Origin: Spirochaetaceae bacterium
GTDB lineage: Bacteria > Spirochaetota > Leptospiria > Leptospirales > Leptonemataceae
Assembly (NCBI GenBank): GCA_002729885.1
Contig: PBUB01000015.1
Coordinates: 164,001-228,000, forward strand
DNA: 64,000 nt
Direction: 5' to 3'
Positions 8,785 through 16,869 of the stretch are shown here, in pieces. The stretch's first letter is position 1; every line of letters begins with the position of its first letter. Position numbers and translations under genes: made by a program. The notes under the pieces were generated by a model. It did not search any database, was not told where the DNA came from, and worked only from the letters and a program-made list of their open reading frames with translations.

Positions 8785-9615
8785 CTATCTGCCCACCGAA
8801 ACCAGAGGTTGCCTTGTAGATTCGGAATCAGAAAGCGATTCCGATGGAGCTCCCGCCGGTCTTAAAGGGAGACTTCTGTTTCTCTGAAGATTCATATCCC
8901 TGAGCACCAGAGGACGATCCTTTCTGCGAATCTGCTTTCCTCTGGAAGGCAGAGCATCCAGCTGCCATTGAAATTCGGTAAGAGCGCTAAATGCAGAAAT
9001 GGCACTTCCAAAGAGTTTACTTTTGTAGGAACCGGTTTCTACGATCAGATATGGGATACCGGCCTCGTTCCACAGAGAAAGCACCGAAGTAAGCTTCTGA
9101 AGTAGAAAGCGAGCCTCTTCTTCCTGTACATCGCCATCGAAGAATTGTTTACAGGGAGCAAAAATGAAATACAGCGAGTGATTCGCATTTCGCCTTTCTT
9201 TGCGCCAAACGCTCCAGAACAGATCCAGGATCTGATAGGGAGTAAAGGCCCGCTGAATCATGATGGAACGCAACATCTCTTCGCCTGGTATCTCGCGACG
9301 AAGCGCCTCATCCATTAACTGAAATGCATTGAAGCGAATGGAACAGTCAATATTGAAGATGCGATATCCGCTTTGCCACAGATGCACCTGAAGAATATGG
9401 CTCAGCGGAAAAATCGGCGATGCCCCATAGAGAAGTGCAGGCGAGCGACGATCCCAGAAGTGAGTGGACTGTACGGATTCAACCAGTAGATGAGATTCCA
9501 TACAGGGAGGCTCGGCAATATACCGTCTTTTGTAAAGCATATATATGACGGCATCCACATTTTCCTTTCGCCTCACCATGCCAAACCCATTCCGCCGGCT
9601 TTCGGAAGGATCCAC
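8785..9615 (-). CDS. RecA/Rad51-like ATPase fold protein with degenerate Walker A
   Basis: I read this 276-residue protein as a diverged RecA-fold protein. PALLYGASPIFPLSHILQVHLWQSGYRIFNID has the strand, P-loop, helix and strand layout of RecA/RadB, but GASPIFPLSH lacks the GKT of Walker A. It continues with IRFNAFQLMDEA and SIMIQRAFTPYQILDLF, the equivalents of the Rad51 segments that follow the second core strand. SLYFIFAPCKQFFDG stands where Walker B normally is, without the usual aspartate. GIPYLIVET matches the following core strand. The C-terminal ~40 residues are Ser/Pro/Arg-rich. It is first in a probable operon with the coiled-coil protein and the polymerase, as ImuA precedes its polymerases in the ImuA-ImuB-DnaE2 mutasome. 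ATM-independent confirmation would need a structure comparison. Confidence 0.55.
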   Translation of the reverse strand: MDPSESRRNGFGMVRRKENVDAVIYMLYKRRYIAEPPCMESHLLVESVQSTHFWDRRSPALLYGASPIFPLSHILQVHLWQSGYRIFNIDCSIRFNAFQLMDEALRREIPGEEMLRSIMIQRAFTPYQILDLFWSVWRKERRNANHSLYFIFAPCKQFFDGDVQEEEARFLLQKLTSVLSLWNEAGIPYLIVETGSYKSKLFGSAISAFSALTEFQWQLDALPSRGKQIRRKDRPLVLRDMNLQRNRSLPLRPAGAPSESLSDSESTRQPLVSVGR

Positions 9616-9756
9616 CTCTGCCCTACCCCAAACCGGCCCAACTATGTCTCACTCCATCCTTATTATTTCTCGGGGCCAGCCAGTCCCCGATCGCGTCCAG
9701 AGCCCGGGCTCGTCATACAGAGGGGCCATTGGGAGCAGTCCGATGCGAAAGCGAGT

Positions 9757-9840
9757 CGGATTATGTCACATTTTGCCTGCAAAGTGACAATGACCCGGAT
9801 TATGTCACATACGGTCGGCGCAGGCATTATGTCACATACC
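9757..9840. repeat. Cluster of TTATGTCACAT repeats, possible mobile-element end
   Basis: The 363-base gap between divergent genes contains no convincing gene. It carries three direct copies of TTATGTCACAT (9761-9771, 9800-9810, 9827-9837), the first two preceded by CGGA or CCGGA. One inverted GTGACA lies at 9784-9789. With the first copy this makes an imperfect palindrome around TTTGCctGCAAA. Multiple ordered repeats of this TGTGACATAAT kind resemble transposase-binding ends of some insertion sequences. No transposase is here, so it would be a remnant or non-autonomous end; a regulator array is the alternative. Confidence 0.5.
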
Positions 9841-9978
9841 ATCTCCGAGGGCACATTCCTGCCCGCGAAAGCCCGCCGGATCAGGCCACGTCCTATCCTG
9901 GCCATCACCGGAATAAATTGACATTCCCAAAACCCGAAAAGAAGGTCGCAAAATCCCCAGGTCCGGTACCCAGCAACC

Positions 9979-10641
9979 ATGTCCCTTTATACCACCAGCG
10001 ATCTGTCCTCTTACGGACATCAAGAGTTCCAACTCCAATACACAAATGCACTGCGCCCGGATGTAGAAATAATCGCAGATATCATCCGAACCACCGTATC
10101 CACTGGCGGCTCACTGAAGCCCGGAGATACAATTCAAATTGGCTGCTCCCTGTGTCGCGTTATTGACCGAGGTGAGCATCTGGGGCTGGAGGAGCCATCG
10201 TTTCAGTCCGATCCCATTCAGTGGGTAGACTCCGTAGATTCCACAGCACGTCATTTGAGACTTCAGATGGCTGCGGCGGAATCGTGCAACCTGGGAGGCG
10301 ATCTGAACTTTCCGTCCATCACAAATACAGCTTTCGTTTGCAGTTCCATCGATCAAACAGAGGGCATTTTTATGGACCGGGTTCGTCCCCTGTCCAATCA
10401 GGACTCCGGCTGGTTTGTAGCCTGCTCCGATCAGAATCATGACCATGATTCCAACGAAAACCTCAAACAGGAATCGCTCTACGCACTGACCTTGCGAAAG
10501 CCCGCCGTTATCCCCTTCCTGGGTTTTCCCATAGGCACAACAGCAATGATTCACCGGGATCAGAAGCCACAGGTTTTACTCCATGGCTCCATGCTGCGCC
10601 CTGAAGAAAACAGCTATCTGGATCGTCCCCTGGAAAACTGA
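9979..10641 (+). CDS. DUF2185 (Imm33-like) domain protein
   Basis: The C-terminal third of this 220-residue protein (GWFVACSDQNHDHD, then LYALTLRKPAVIPFLGFPIGTTAMIHR) matches the DUF2185 pattern, a domain annotated as an immunity protein (Imm33) in polymorphic toxin loci and also found in stand-alone proteins. The middle, with LKPGDTIQIGCSLCRVI, looks like a small beta-barrel segment, and the rest is not recognised. There is no signal peptide. No toxin gene is adjacent. The gene is divergent from the RecA-like gene across the repeat-bearing gap, so it may have arrived independently. A domain-level call only. Confidence 0.55.
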   Translation: MSLYTTSDLSSYGHQEFQLQYTNALRPDVEIIADIIRTTVSTGGSLKPGDTIQIGCSLCRVIDRGEHLGLEEPSFQSDPIQWVDSVDSTARHLRLQMAAAESCNLGGDLNFPSITNTAFVCSSIDQTEGIFMDRVRPLSNQDSGWFVACSDQNHDHDSNENLKQESLYALTLRKPAVIPFLGFPIGTTAMIHRDQKPQVLLHGSMLRPEENSYLDRPLEN

Positions 10642-10720
10642 AGTTGTCCGCTGGACCCTGAGGTTCACCCCGGAGCAGAACATCAGTTACTGACGGGTAA
10701 TAACTCCTATGCTCGAGCGA

Positions 10721-11062
10721 TTAAATCCGCCGCGCGGGTGTTCCGGATATCGAAACACACTTCTGATGAACCAGCAGAAACCATCGCTCAATGGATTCAA
10801 GCTCTACGTTGCTCAATCCACTGGTCCCCACCGGAGATTTCTTCAAGGCCTCCTGGAAAGCGGCTGCAGGCGATGCTTCCCCGGTTGTAAAGAATAGAAG
10901 AATGGCCGTATCGCAGGCTTCTCCCTCTACGGAGTTCTCTGAAAGGACTTCAAATCCTTCAAAGTTTCCTGAACCGAGGAAGGGCCCCTGCGATTCAAGA
11001 GTGAAAGATCGACAGCTCATCAGTGATAAAAGACCAATCATTACTACGGGAGCTATTTTCAT
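10721..11062 (-). CDS. TRL-like small lipoprotein
   Basis: This 113-residue protein begins with a lipoprotein signal (MKIAPVVMIGLLSLMSC, lipidated cysteine at 17). The mature part has GEACDTAILLFFTTGEASPAAAFQEAL, then a short helix and KCVSISG, which is the layout of the TRL-like family of small bacterial lipoproteins of unknown function. Its start overlaps the preceding lipoprotein gene by four bases (ATGA), so the two are translationally coupled. It is inferred to sit on the periplasmic or surface face of a membrane. Confidence 0.65.
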   Translation of the reverse strand: MKIAPVVMIGLLSLMSCRSFTLESQGPFLGSGNFEGFEVLSENSVEGEACDTAILLFFTTGEASPAAAFQEALKKSPVGTSGLSNVELESIERWFLLVHQKCVSISGTPARRI

Positions 11063-11373
11063 TGTCTGCCGCCCTCCAGAACGATGCAGGTGGCCAGAGC
11101 ACCTTTTTCCGGGCTGGGCACCAGTGTTATCTTGAAATCTGAAATGGATTCGATTCCAGACTCCAGCATATATTCGCTGACTTCAGAGTACATACCATCT
11201 GGATCCAGGAAGTTTTCGCATTGTACTTCATGCCGTTCCTCTGTACTTCCAGTGTGGTCGCCCTCGGCAGAAAACTCCACATAGTGCAGTCGACCCATAG
11301 AGTGCCCAATACACTGAGAATTCAATGCCATTAATATCAACAAACAGAAACTAGAGATAACGATCCGCGCCAT
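11059..11373 (-). CDS. Small lipoprotein, unknown function
   Basis: The start at 11373 (MARIVISSF) is preferred over the ATG six bases upstream, because AGAGGA then lies six bases before it. The product has about 104 residues with a spirochaete-type lipobox ending at the cysteine of LNSQC. The mature sequence has two further cysteines (VQCENF and ATCIVLEGG) that could form a disulfide. I do not recognise the family. It is coupled by a four-base overlap to the TRL-like lipoprotein gene. Confidence 0.6.
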   Translation of the reverse strand: MARIVISSFCLLILMALNSQCIGHSMGRLHYVEFSAEGDHTGSTEERHEVQCENFLDPDGMYSEVSEYMLESGIESISDFKITLVPSPEKGALATCIVLEGGRQ

Positions 11374-11559
11374 GCTCATTCCTCTTCAACTTTTGATGAA
11401 GCAGAGGAAGCTTTCAGATTCGAAACGGTCAACTGGAAATGGGGTTTCTACCGCACCGCCGGCCCTTCCCACGATGCCAGATTATAATCCGGCACCGTTG
11501 ATTCGGCCGTCGCAACGCATTCGTGCAGGTGCGAAGAATGCTGTTGAACTTTCAGTACC

Positions 11560-12501
11560 CTAACCATCCAGACCAAAGAACTGGACAATCCTGCTGGATG
11601 CATCGATTTCCTGGGAGACACGACCAACAAGGAACTCGAATAGATAGGGCCGACCGGAAGGCCAGGTGTGCCCTCCTCCCTCAATGCGAATCAGTTCAAC
11701 GTTTACCGAGCAGGGGAAGCGAAGAACTCTGGCCACCGTTTCATCGTCCTTTTCGTCAATTGTCTCGGCAAGCGCTGAATTCAAGTCCGCAGGGACAGCA
11801 CATCCGTTAGCAGTTAGCCAGCGGCGAATACTGTCATCCGTGGAGCGAATGGCCCCTCTCTTTTTGCCCAGAACCTCAACATAGCCACCGTCGTAGGGAA
11901 CCAGTGGATCCTCGGTTCCGTTCATAAGCAGGATAGGCACTCCCCGCGGATTACAGCGATCCTGAAGATACACGGATAGATTCGCAGTCACCGGGGCAAT
12001 ACCGTCCACTCGATCGGGATGCTCACAGCCCATTCGAAAGGACATGAATCCGCCGTTGGAAATACCCGTAAAATAGGTGCGGCTTATTCCATAGTCCTTT
12101 TTGAGACGGTCCTGAATAGCCAGCAAGAATCCAGTATCGTTCAACTTCTCTGAATGAGCCTTTGATTCTGGTATTTCCCTGCCATCGTTCCATTGATTTT
12201 CCACTCCGGCGGGATAAACCACCAGAAATCCATGCCTGTCTGCCAGTTCATCGAAGGCCCCATAGGTCAGTCCCATCATCTTTTCCGGATCTCCGCCTCC
12301 TCCATGCAGAACAAAAAGCACCCCTGGATTCGGACGCAATCTGTTGGGCACATAGAGCTCGTAGCTGCGCTCCATCCCTTCGAACATAAATTCAAAATGA
12401 TTGGTATTTTCCCCACCATGGTATCGGCGCCCCCGGCAGCTCAGAAGCCCGAAAATCATCAGAATAATCAGAACTCCGGCCATAAGACGCCGGGTCCGCA
12501 T
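11560..12501 (-). CDS. Polyhydroxybutyrate depolymerase-like esterase, lipoprotein
   Basis: The 313-residue product from ATG 12501 has a lipoprotein signal (LIILMIFGLLSC) and an alpha/beta hydrolase domain of the PHB depolymerase/feruloyl esterase (LpqC) group. The oxyanion region is VLHGGGGDPEKM, the nucleophile elbow is GISNGG, the acid is in NGTEDPLVPYDGG, and the histidine is in GGGHTWP. It should hydrolyse an ester of a short acyl or aromatic substrate outside the cytoplasmic membrane. The start is supported by AGAGG seven bases upstream; the frame extends to 12723 but would then collide with the divergent gene. Substrate unknown. Confidence 0.8.
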   Translation of the reverse strand: MRTRRLMAGVLIILMIFGLLSCRGRRYHGGENTNHFEFMFEGMERSYELYVPNRLRPNPGVLFVLHGGGGDPEKMMGLTYGAFDELADRHGFLVVYPAGVENQWNDGREIPESKAHSEKLNDTGFLLAIQDRLKKDYGISRTYFTGISNGGFMSFRMGCEHPDRVDGIAPVTANLSVYLQDRCNPRGVPILLMNGTEDPLVPYDGGYVEVLGKKRGAIRSTDDSIRRWLTANGCAVPADLNSALAETIDEKDDETVARVLRFPCSVNVELIRIEGGGHTWPSGRPYLFEFLVGRVSQEIDASSRIVQFFGLDG

Positions 12502-12710
12502 AAGAGGACCTCTGATGGGAGACTGAATGAGTTTTTTCGAAGGCCCGCTTTTCCATGCGGATTGGCTTTTCACTGGCGCTGGCATATGGCCTGAACGGTA
12601 ACCTCTGGAATTCTTGTGTAAAGCGGAAATAGAGAGAACCCCGGCTGGCTTTTCTATGCATTCCGGGAATTCTCTGCAGGCTTTATTTTTTTGGGACGAT
12701 AATTCCAGAG

Positions 12711-14204
12711 ATGTCCGGTCCACGTAAATGGCTGCCCTCCAGCCTTATCTTTTTTCTCACAGCTACCGCCTTTTCCACGGTGCTGGTCTATTCCATCCCT
12801 GCAGAGGATCCGTTCGTTCCTGCTCTGCCGGAAATTCCACCTCCTCGATCCAATCAGGATTCACTTTACAGAAATACGATGCAGACCAGGCAGAAGTATC
12901 CGGATCAGAGTCAGAACGGTGCCATGGATACAGGCAGGCCCGCGGCATCGGAGGAAATGCGAACATCCGAAAAGGAGACACCGCCGAACACTGCCGTGGT
13001 CAAGAATGCTGATTCAGGAACAGAGGTAGAACCAGGCAGACCTAACATTAAGAAGCAAACAACAAAGCCCCGGACGCAAAGTCAGGATACAGAAAAGAAG
13101 CCCTTCACCAGACAGGGAATCAACACAGAGAAGAATCGAGCCGCAGAGCCGGAACAAGAACAAAATCCGCAGCCCAGTTTTCTGAATCGTGAAAAGGAGC
13201 ATAAGAGCTTTGATTCCGACAAAGAGAAAATCGCAAACATGATTGCGAAAGATGTTCTGGATGAAGCCAAGAATCCGCTAAAGGGAAAGGACGACAGTCG
13301 AACTGAAAAGGTCAGCGGAGAGAGCAAAGAGCAAAGAGACGTGGATCATCTGCTGCGCGGCATCGATCCTGTAATGCCGCGAAACTATAAGTATACAGCG
13401 CCGGTATATTACAAAGGCATCTACATAAACAACTACACCGCAAGGACATCCTCTCGCTATCTGCCACTACTCAAGAAGGCGAAGGCCACCGGAATCAATA
13501 CTCTGGTAGTGGATGTTCAACCCAGGGTCCCTCCGAAAGAGTTCATACAGGAAGCGAAGTCCCAGGGATTCTACCTGGTGAGTCGCGTTGTGGTGTTCGA
13601 AGGAGGTCTTAAGACCTATCCGGCTCCAGAAGCACACCTTGATGGAGTGCGAAAGAGAGCTGAAGAATCGGCCCAGGCCGGATTCATGGAAATTCAGCTG
13701 GATTACATTCGATTCGCGGACAACCTGCATATCAAGGGACTGACCCTGAATCAAAGATACCGGGTTATTGCAGGCGTTCTTCGCTCCTTCGAGCTCAAAC
13801 TGCGGCCTTATGGAGTAAGAATCGGGGCCGACATCTTTGGAAGAATACCTTTTAACAATAATGACATCATTGGCCAGAAAATGGAAGTGTTTGCCCGCTA
13901 TATGGACACACTTTATCCCATGCTCTATCCATCGCATTTTTACGGAGATCCATTCTACCAGAAGAATCCGTATCGCACAATCTATGACGGCAAAACCAGA
14001 GCCATCAAGCGCGCGGGCACAACCCGGGTCATTGCCTACATCCAGGGTTTTACCATGCTTGTGGGAAAGAGCGGCCTGAGCTACAAAAGCTATATTAAGA
14101 AGCAGATCAAGGCCGCCGAGGACTCCGGAGGGGCCGGATTTATTGTCTGGAACCCCAAAAATGACTATGGAGTTTTTTTCCAGGCCCTGAAAGAAACCAA
14201 TTGA
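12711..14204 (+). CDS. DUF4015 putative glycoside hydrolase
   Basis: This 497-residue protein has an N-terminal membrane or signal segment (SLIFFLTATAFSTVLVYSIP). A long disordered Lys/Glu/Gln/Pro-rich linker spans about 40-220. A C-terminal TIM-barrel-like domain follows, of the DUF4015 putative glycoside hydrolase family. Typical segments are VYYKGIYINNYTARTSSRYLPLL, INTLVVDVQP, IQLDYIRFAD with the likely acidic residues, RIGADIFGR, DTLYPMLYPSHF and GAGFIVWNPKNDYG. The enzyme activity of the family is unproven; an envelope polysaccharide substrate is inferred. It is followed 29 bases later by hslO. Confidence 0.75.
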   Translation: MSGPRKWLPSSLIFFLTATAFSTVLVYSIPAEDPFVPALPEIPPPRSNQDSLYRNTMQTRQKYPDQSQNGAMDTGRPAASEEMRTSEKETPPNTAVVKNADSGTEVEPGRPNIKKQTTKPRTQSQDTEKKPFTRQGINTEKNRAAEPEQEQNPQPSFLNREKEHKSFDSDKEKIANMIAKDVLDEAKNPLKGKDDSRTEKVSGESKEQRDVDHLLRGIDPVMPRNYKYTAPVYYKGIYINNYTARTSSRYLPLLKKAKATGINTLVVDVQPRVPPKEFIQEAKSQGFYLVSRVVVFEGGLKTYPAPEAHLDGVRKRAEESAQAGFMEIQLDYIRFADNLHIKGLTLNQRYRVIAGVLRSFELKLRPYGVRIGADIFGRIPFNNNDIIGQKMEVFARYMDTLYPMLYPSHFYGDPFYQKNPYRTIYDGKTRAIKRAGTTRVIAYIQGFTMLVGKSGLSYKSYIKKQIKAAEDSGGAGFIVWNPKNDYGVFFQALKETN

Positions 14205-14233
14205 GATAATCCTGTGATGTAGAATGGAGGGCT

Positions 14234-15103
14234 ATGGCCTACAATCGCTACATCACAGGAATACTTCCCGACCAGAACTATAGGTTCATTCTGGGTAGTC
14301 TCACCGACGTGGCTCTGGAAGTAGGCCATGTACTTAACGCTTCGGTGCCCATCACAGCCCTGCTGGGGGAAACAATGCTGGCAGCTTTCTTTCTTGCCGG
14401 CCACAATGAAAAAGCCCGTAGAACCGTTGTAGGCATCGACATGCAGTGCAATGGGCCCGCGCGCAAGATTCTGGCATTTTCATCTTCCGATGGTATAGTA
14501 AGATCCTTTTGTTCCAGTCCGGAAACCATCTGGGATGGAGATATCTATCGAGGTAAGAAAGATGGACTCTTCACTGTGAATCGCTTCGTAGAGGATAGCC
14601 GCAAGGTCTACTCCTCCAGTGTGGAGATGCATGATCTACCTCTTGAGAAAAATGTAGAAGAATACCTGGGACGGTCCGATCAGAAGCTGGGATTCATTCG
14701 CATGGAGAGTACCATAGAACGTGACATCCTTCTGGATGTGTCCGGATTTAGTTTCGAAGCATTGCCTGGAGCTTCCGTAGAAGATTCGGAACGTGTTCTG
14801 GAAATGATCCGAAACACCGGACCATCCGAAATGGTACATGGATTGCTTTCCGACGGCGATGGTGAAAGGCGAGTTTTCAGTTCATCCCTTTCTAGCGTTA
14901 AGATTCTAAAGACCGGCACATTTGAATACAGATGCGACTGCAGCAAAGAAAAGATTGAAAAGGTACTTCTGGCTATGGGCCGACAATCCATCGAGGACCT
15001 GGTGGCAGAAAAAGGACATGTAGAGGTATTCTGTGAGTTCTGCCGAAAGCGATACGAGTTTCAACCGTCCGAAATCTACAACCTGTTCAATTCGGAGGAT
15101 TGA
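14234..15103 (+). CDS. hslO: Redox-regulated chaperone Hsp33
   Basis: Hsp33 is a cytoplasmic holdase activated by oxidation, when its zinc centre loses four cysteines to disulfides. Here the centre is CDC at about 237-239 and CEFC near 269-272, in the expected C-terminal place. The N-terminal chaperone domain has the family's QCNGPARKIL and an E(M)LAAFFLAG-type helix. Length (289) is normal. GGAGG stands a few bases before ATG 14234. Confidence 0.9.
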   Translation: MAYNRYITGILPDQNYRFILGSLTDVALEVGHVLNASVPITALLGETMLAAFFLAGHNEKARRTVVGIDMQCNGPARKILAFSSSDGIVRSFCSSPETIWDGDIYRGKKDGLFTVNRFVEDSRKVYSSSVEMHDLPLEKNVEEYLGRSDQKLGFIRMESTIERDILLDVSGFSFEALPGASVEDSERVLEMIRNTGPSEMVHGLLSDGDGERRVFSSSLSSVKILKTGTFEYRCDCSKEKIEKVLLAMGRQSIEDLVAEKGHVEVFCEFCRKRYEFQPSEIYNLFNSED

Positions 15104-15367
15104 GCCAGAGAAGAGCGGTAAATGAAGTCAGTCAAATGCGAAGAGAGGAAGGCTCTGAATCCAGTTGGAATAGACTTCTGAATATTTGCCCTCCGGATGA
15201 CCGCAAAGAAAAAGAAATACATGTCCACAGCCCAAAGGGAATCTGGGAGTGCTGTAACGACTGACAGGAAGCCCCTTTATTTGGTTGCCAATCTTATAGA
15301 ATTGCATTGAAATTGATATAGAGCAACGAAATGCCCCTGTTTTCAACGCATTGGATGGAGGCCCACT

Positions 15368-16222
15368 CTGGAATACATACCCATCAATTCAATAGATGAA
15401 ATCGACCCCAGGAAGATTTCCATTCGGGATCTGAACAAGAAGTACATTGACCGAGAAGGGAATCGGTATGCTACCCGCTTTAACATCAAGACCAGAGAAG
15501 TGGAAGTTGTTCGATTGGCCCGGACCATTGAGGAAGCCCGCAGGCTTCAATTGAAGATTCGTAATCAAAAATCTGGAGTGGAAATACCGCAAACAGAAGC
15601 CAGAACAACCAGCGCAAATGCCGGCCAGGGAACGGAGCCTGGTGATTACTACCATACCCCGGACGATATCAGTGCCCATGGAATTGTGGATAAGGATCTG
15701 CTGGATGATTGTGTTCAGGAATTAACAAAGATCCGCGAACGACAGCAGGCGGTGTTGAATTCACTCAGAAAACAGCAGATCTTCGACAGAGATCAGTATG
15801 ATGGCTTTTCCGAGATCACCCGGAAGATCGATACAGATAGCTGGCAAATCGGCGACCAGGCCATTAACTACTACAAAGAGCTTTATTCTTACCCCAGACC
15901 GGTAACTCATTACCTGAATCGACTGGAACCTGAAGATAGGCAATGGGTAGAATCCCTGGGTGATGAGCAATCCAGACTGGAGCTCATCAAGAAGCTGGAA
16001 ATGTTTAACTCATTTCATAAAGCTTTTCAATCCATCTATTCGGTGACAACAGATCTAAAAGGGATGCTGGAGGAAATGCCAGAAGACCAGCAATCCAAAC
16101 TAACTGGAAACCAGACCATGGCCATGCGAGATTCGCTGCCCAGTCTGGAAATCATTCAGGAAAACTGCCTGGCCAAGATGGCCTCTCTGGATGAATGGCA
16201 GGAACAATTTAGAAATAGCTGA
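15368..16222 (+). CDS. Conserved protein of unknown function with probable CTG start
   Basis: The open frame begins after TGA 15314-15316 but contains no ATG; the first GTG is at 15500. Translation from CTG 15368 gives LEYIPINSIDEIDPRKISIRDLNKKY, which continues into a coherent charged protein of 284 residues. A full GGAGG Shine-Dalgarno sequence lies exactly six bases before that CTG. Starting at 15500 would discard 44 residues of protein-like sequence and has no such site. The product is cytoplasmic, rich in helices and acidic and basic residues (for example LLDDCVQELTKIRERQQAVLNSL), with no recognisable domain. It lies 264 bases after hslO. Confidence 0.65.
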   Translation: MEYIPINSIDEIDPRKISIRDLNKKYIDREGNRYATRFNIKTREVEVVRLARTIEEARRLQLKIRNQKSGVEIPQTEARTTSANAGQGTEPGDYYHTPDDISAHGIVDKDLLDDCVQELTKIRERQQAVLNSLRKQQIFDRDQYDGFSEITRKIDTDSWQIGDQAINYYKELYSYPRPVTHYLNRLEPEDRQWVESLGDEQSRLELIKKLEMFNSFHKAFQSIYSVTTDLKGMLEEMPEDQQSKLTGNQTMAMRDSLPSLEIIQENCLAKMASLDEWQEQFRNS

Positions 16223-16269
16223 AATCTTGAATCCGAAGATCCCGGTGACGATCCATAGTTTATGCGAAA

Positions 16270-16869
16270 TCAGGACTTGCCCAGAATTCTATTTTCGATC
16301 TTTCTACATTGATCTTCGTCCAGAGGCTTTCCATTGTACTGCAGATGAAACTGATCCTGGGCCCGGCCAGCATTGTTTGTGCGAATGGTTGCTGTAACGA
16401 TATTGATATCACTCAAATAGAATAGTCGACTAAGATGGATAAGAAGTCCGGTTCTTCCGCTGGTTTCGATATAGAACCTGGTTTCCTGTCTTTCCGGATC
16501 TGTATCAAAGACCAGTTCCGGGGTTTCTTCCATGAAGTAGGATGGGTCCGGAATGGATCGATTGTGCTGTTGCAGTAATTTCTCGGGATCGATACGATCG
16601 GACATCAGGGTTTCCATCAGGACGCCCAGGCTATGATAGATTTCAGTGCTGTCTCGCTCCTTGCCTTCCACAGGTCGCAAAAAGAAGCGATCCTGGGAAT
16701 AGGTTTCTCCCTCTTCCTCGATAGTATCTACATCCCCGGAATAAATATCCAGATCCAGACAATAGATAGCGGCGGCCAGTCGGTACAGCGTACCTACACG
16801 CACCATGGGTGTTCGAATCTCTAAAAGGGTTTGTTCCGGTCCTACCGGTGTCCAGGAAAAGTTGATCAC
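16270..16869 (-). CDS. ACT-domain protein
   Basis: This 199-residue protein has a C-terminal ACT domain (TRFYIETSGRTGLLIHLSRLFYLSDINIVTATIRT...DQFHLQ) like those at the end of the PII uridylyltransferase GlnD. A probable second ACT domain lies at the N-terminus (LLEIRTPMVRVGTLYRLAAAIYCLDLDIYSGDV). There is no catalytic domain, so it is a ligand-sensing or adaptor protein. Its start overlaps the end of the SRPBCC gene by four bases, which suggests coupled translation and a joint role. The ligand is unknown; amino acids are common for the fold. Confidence 0.75.
   Translation of the reverse strand: MINFSWTPVGPEQTLLEIRTPMVRVGTLYRLAAAIYCLDLDIYSGDVDTIEEEGETYSQDRFFLRPVEGKERDSTEIYHSLGVLMETLMSDRIDPEKLLQQHNRSIPDPSYFMEETPELVFDTDPERQETRFYIETSGRTGLLIHLSRLFYLSDINIVTATIRTNNAGRAQDQFHLQYNGKPLDEDQCRKIENRILGKS

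Noticed and set aside
9663..9980. A 105-codon minus-strand frame with repeated CDII/CDIM
   Set aside because: The repeats come from the TTATGTCACAT DNA motif read in one frame, not from protein repeats; no ribosome-binding site.
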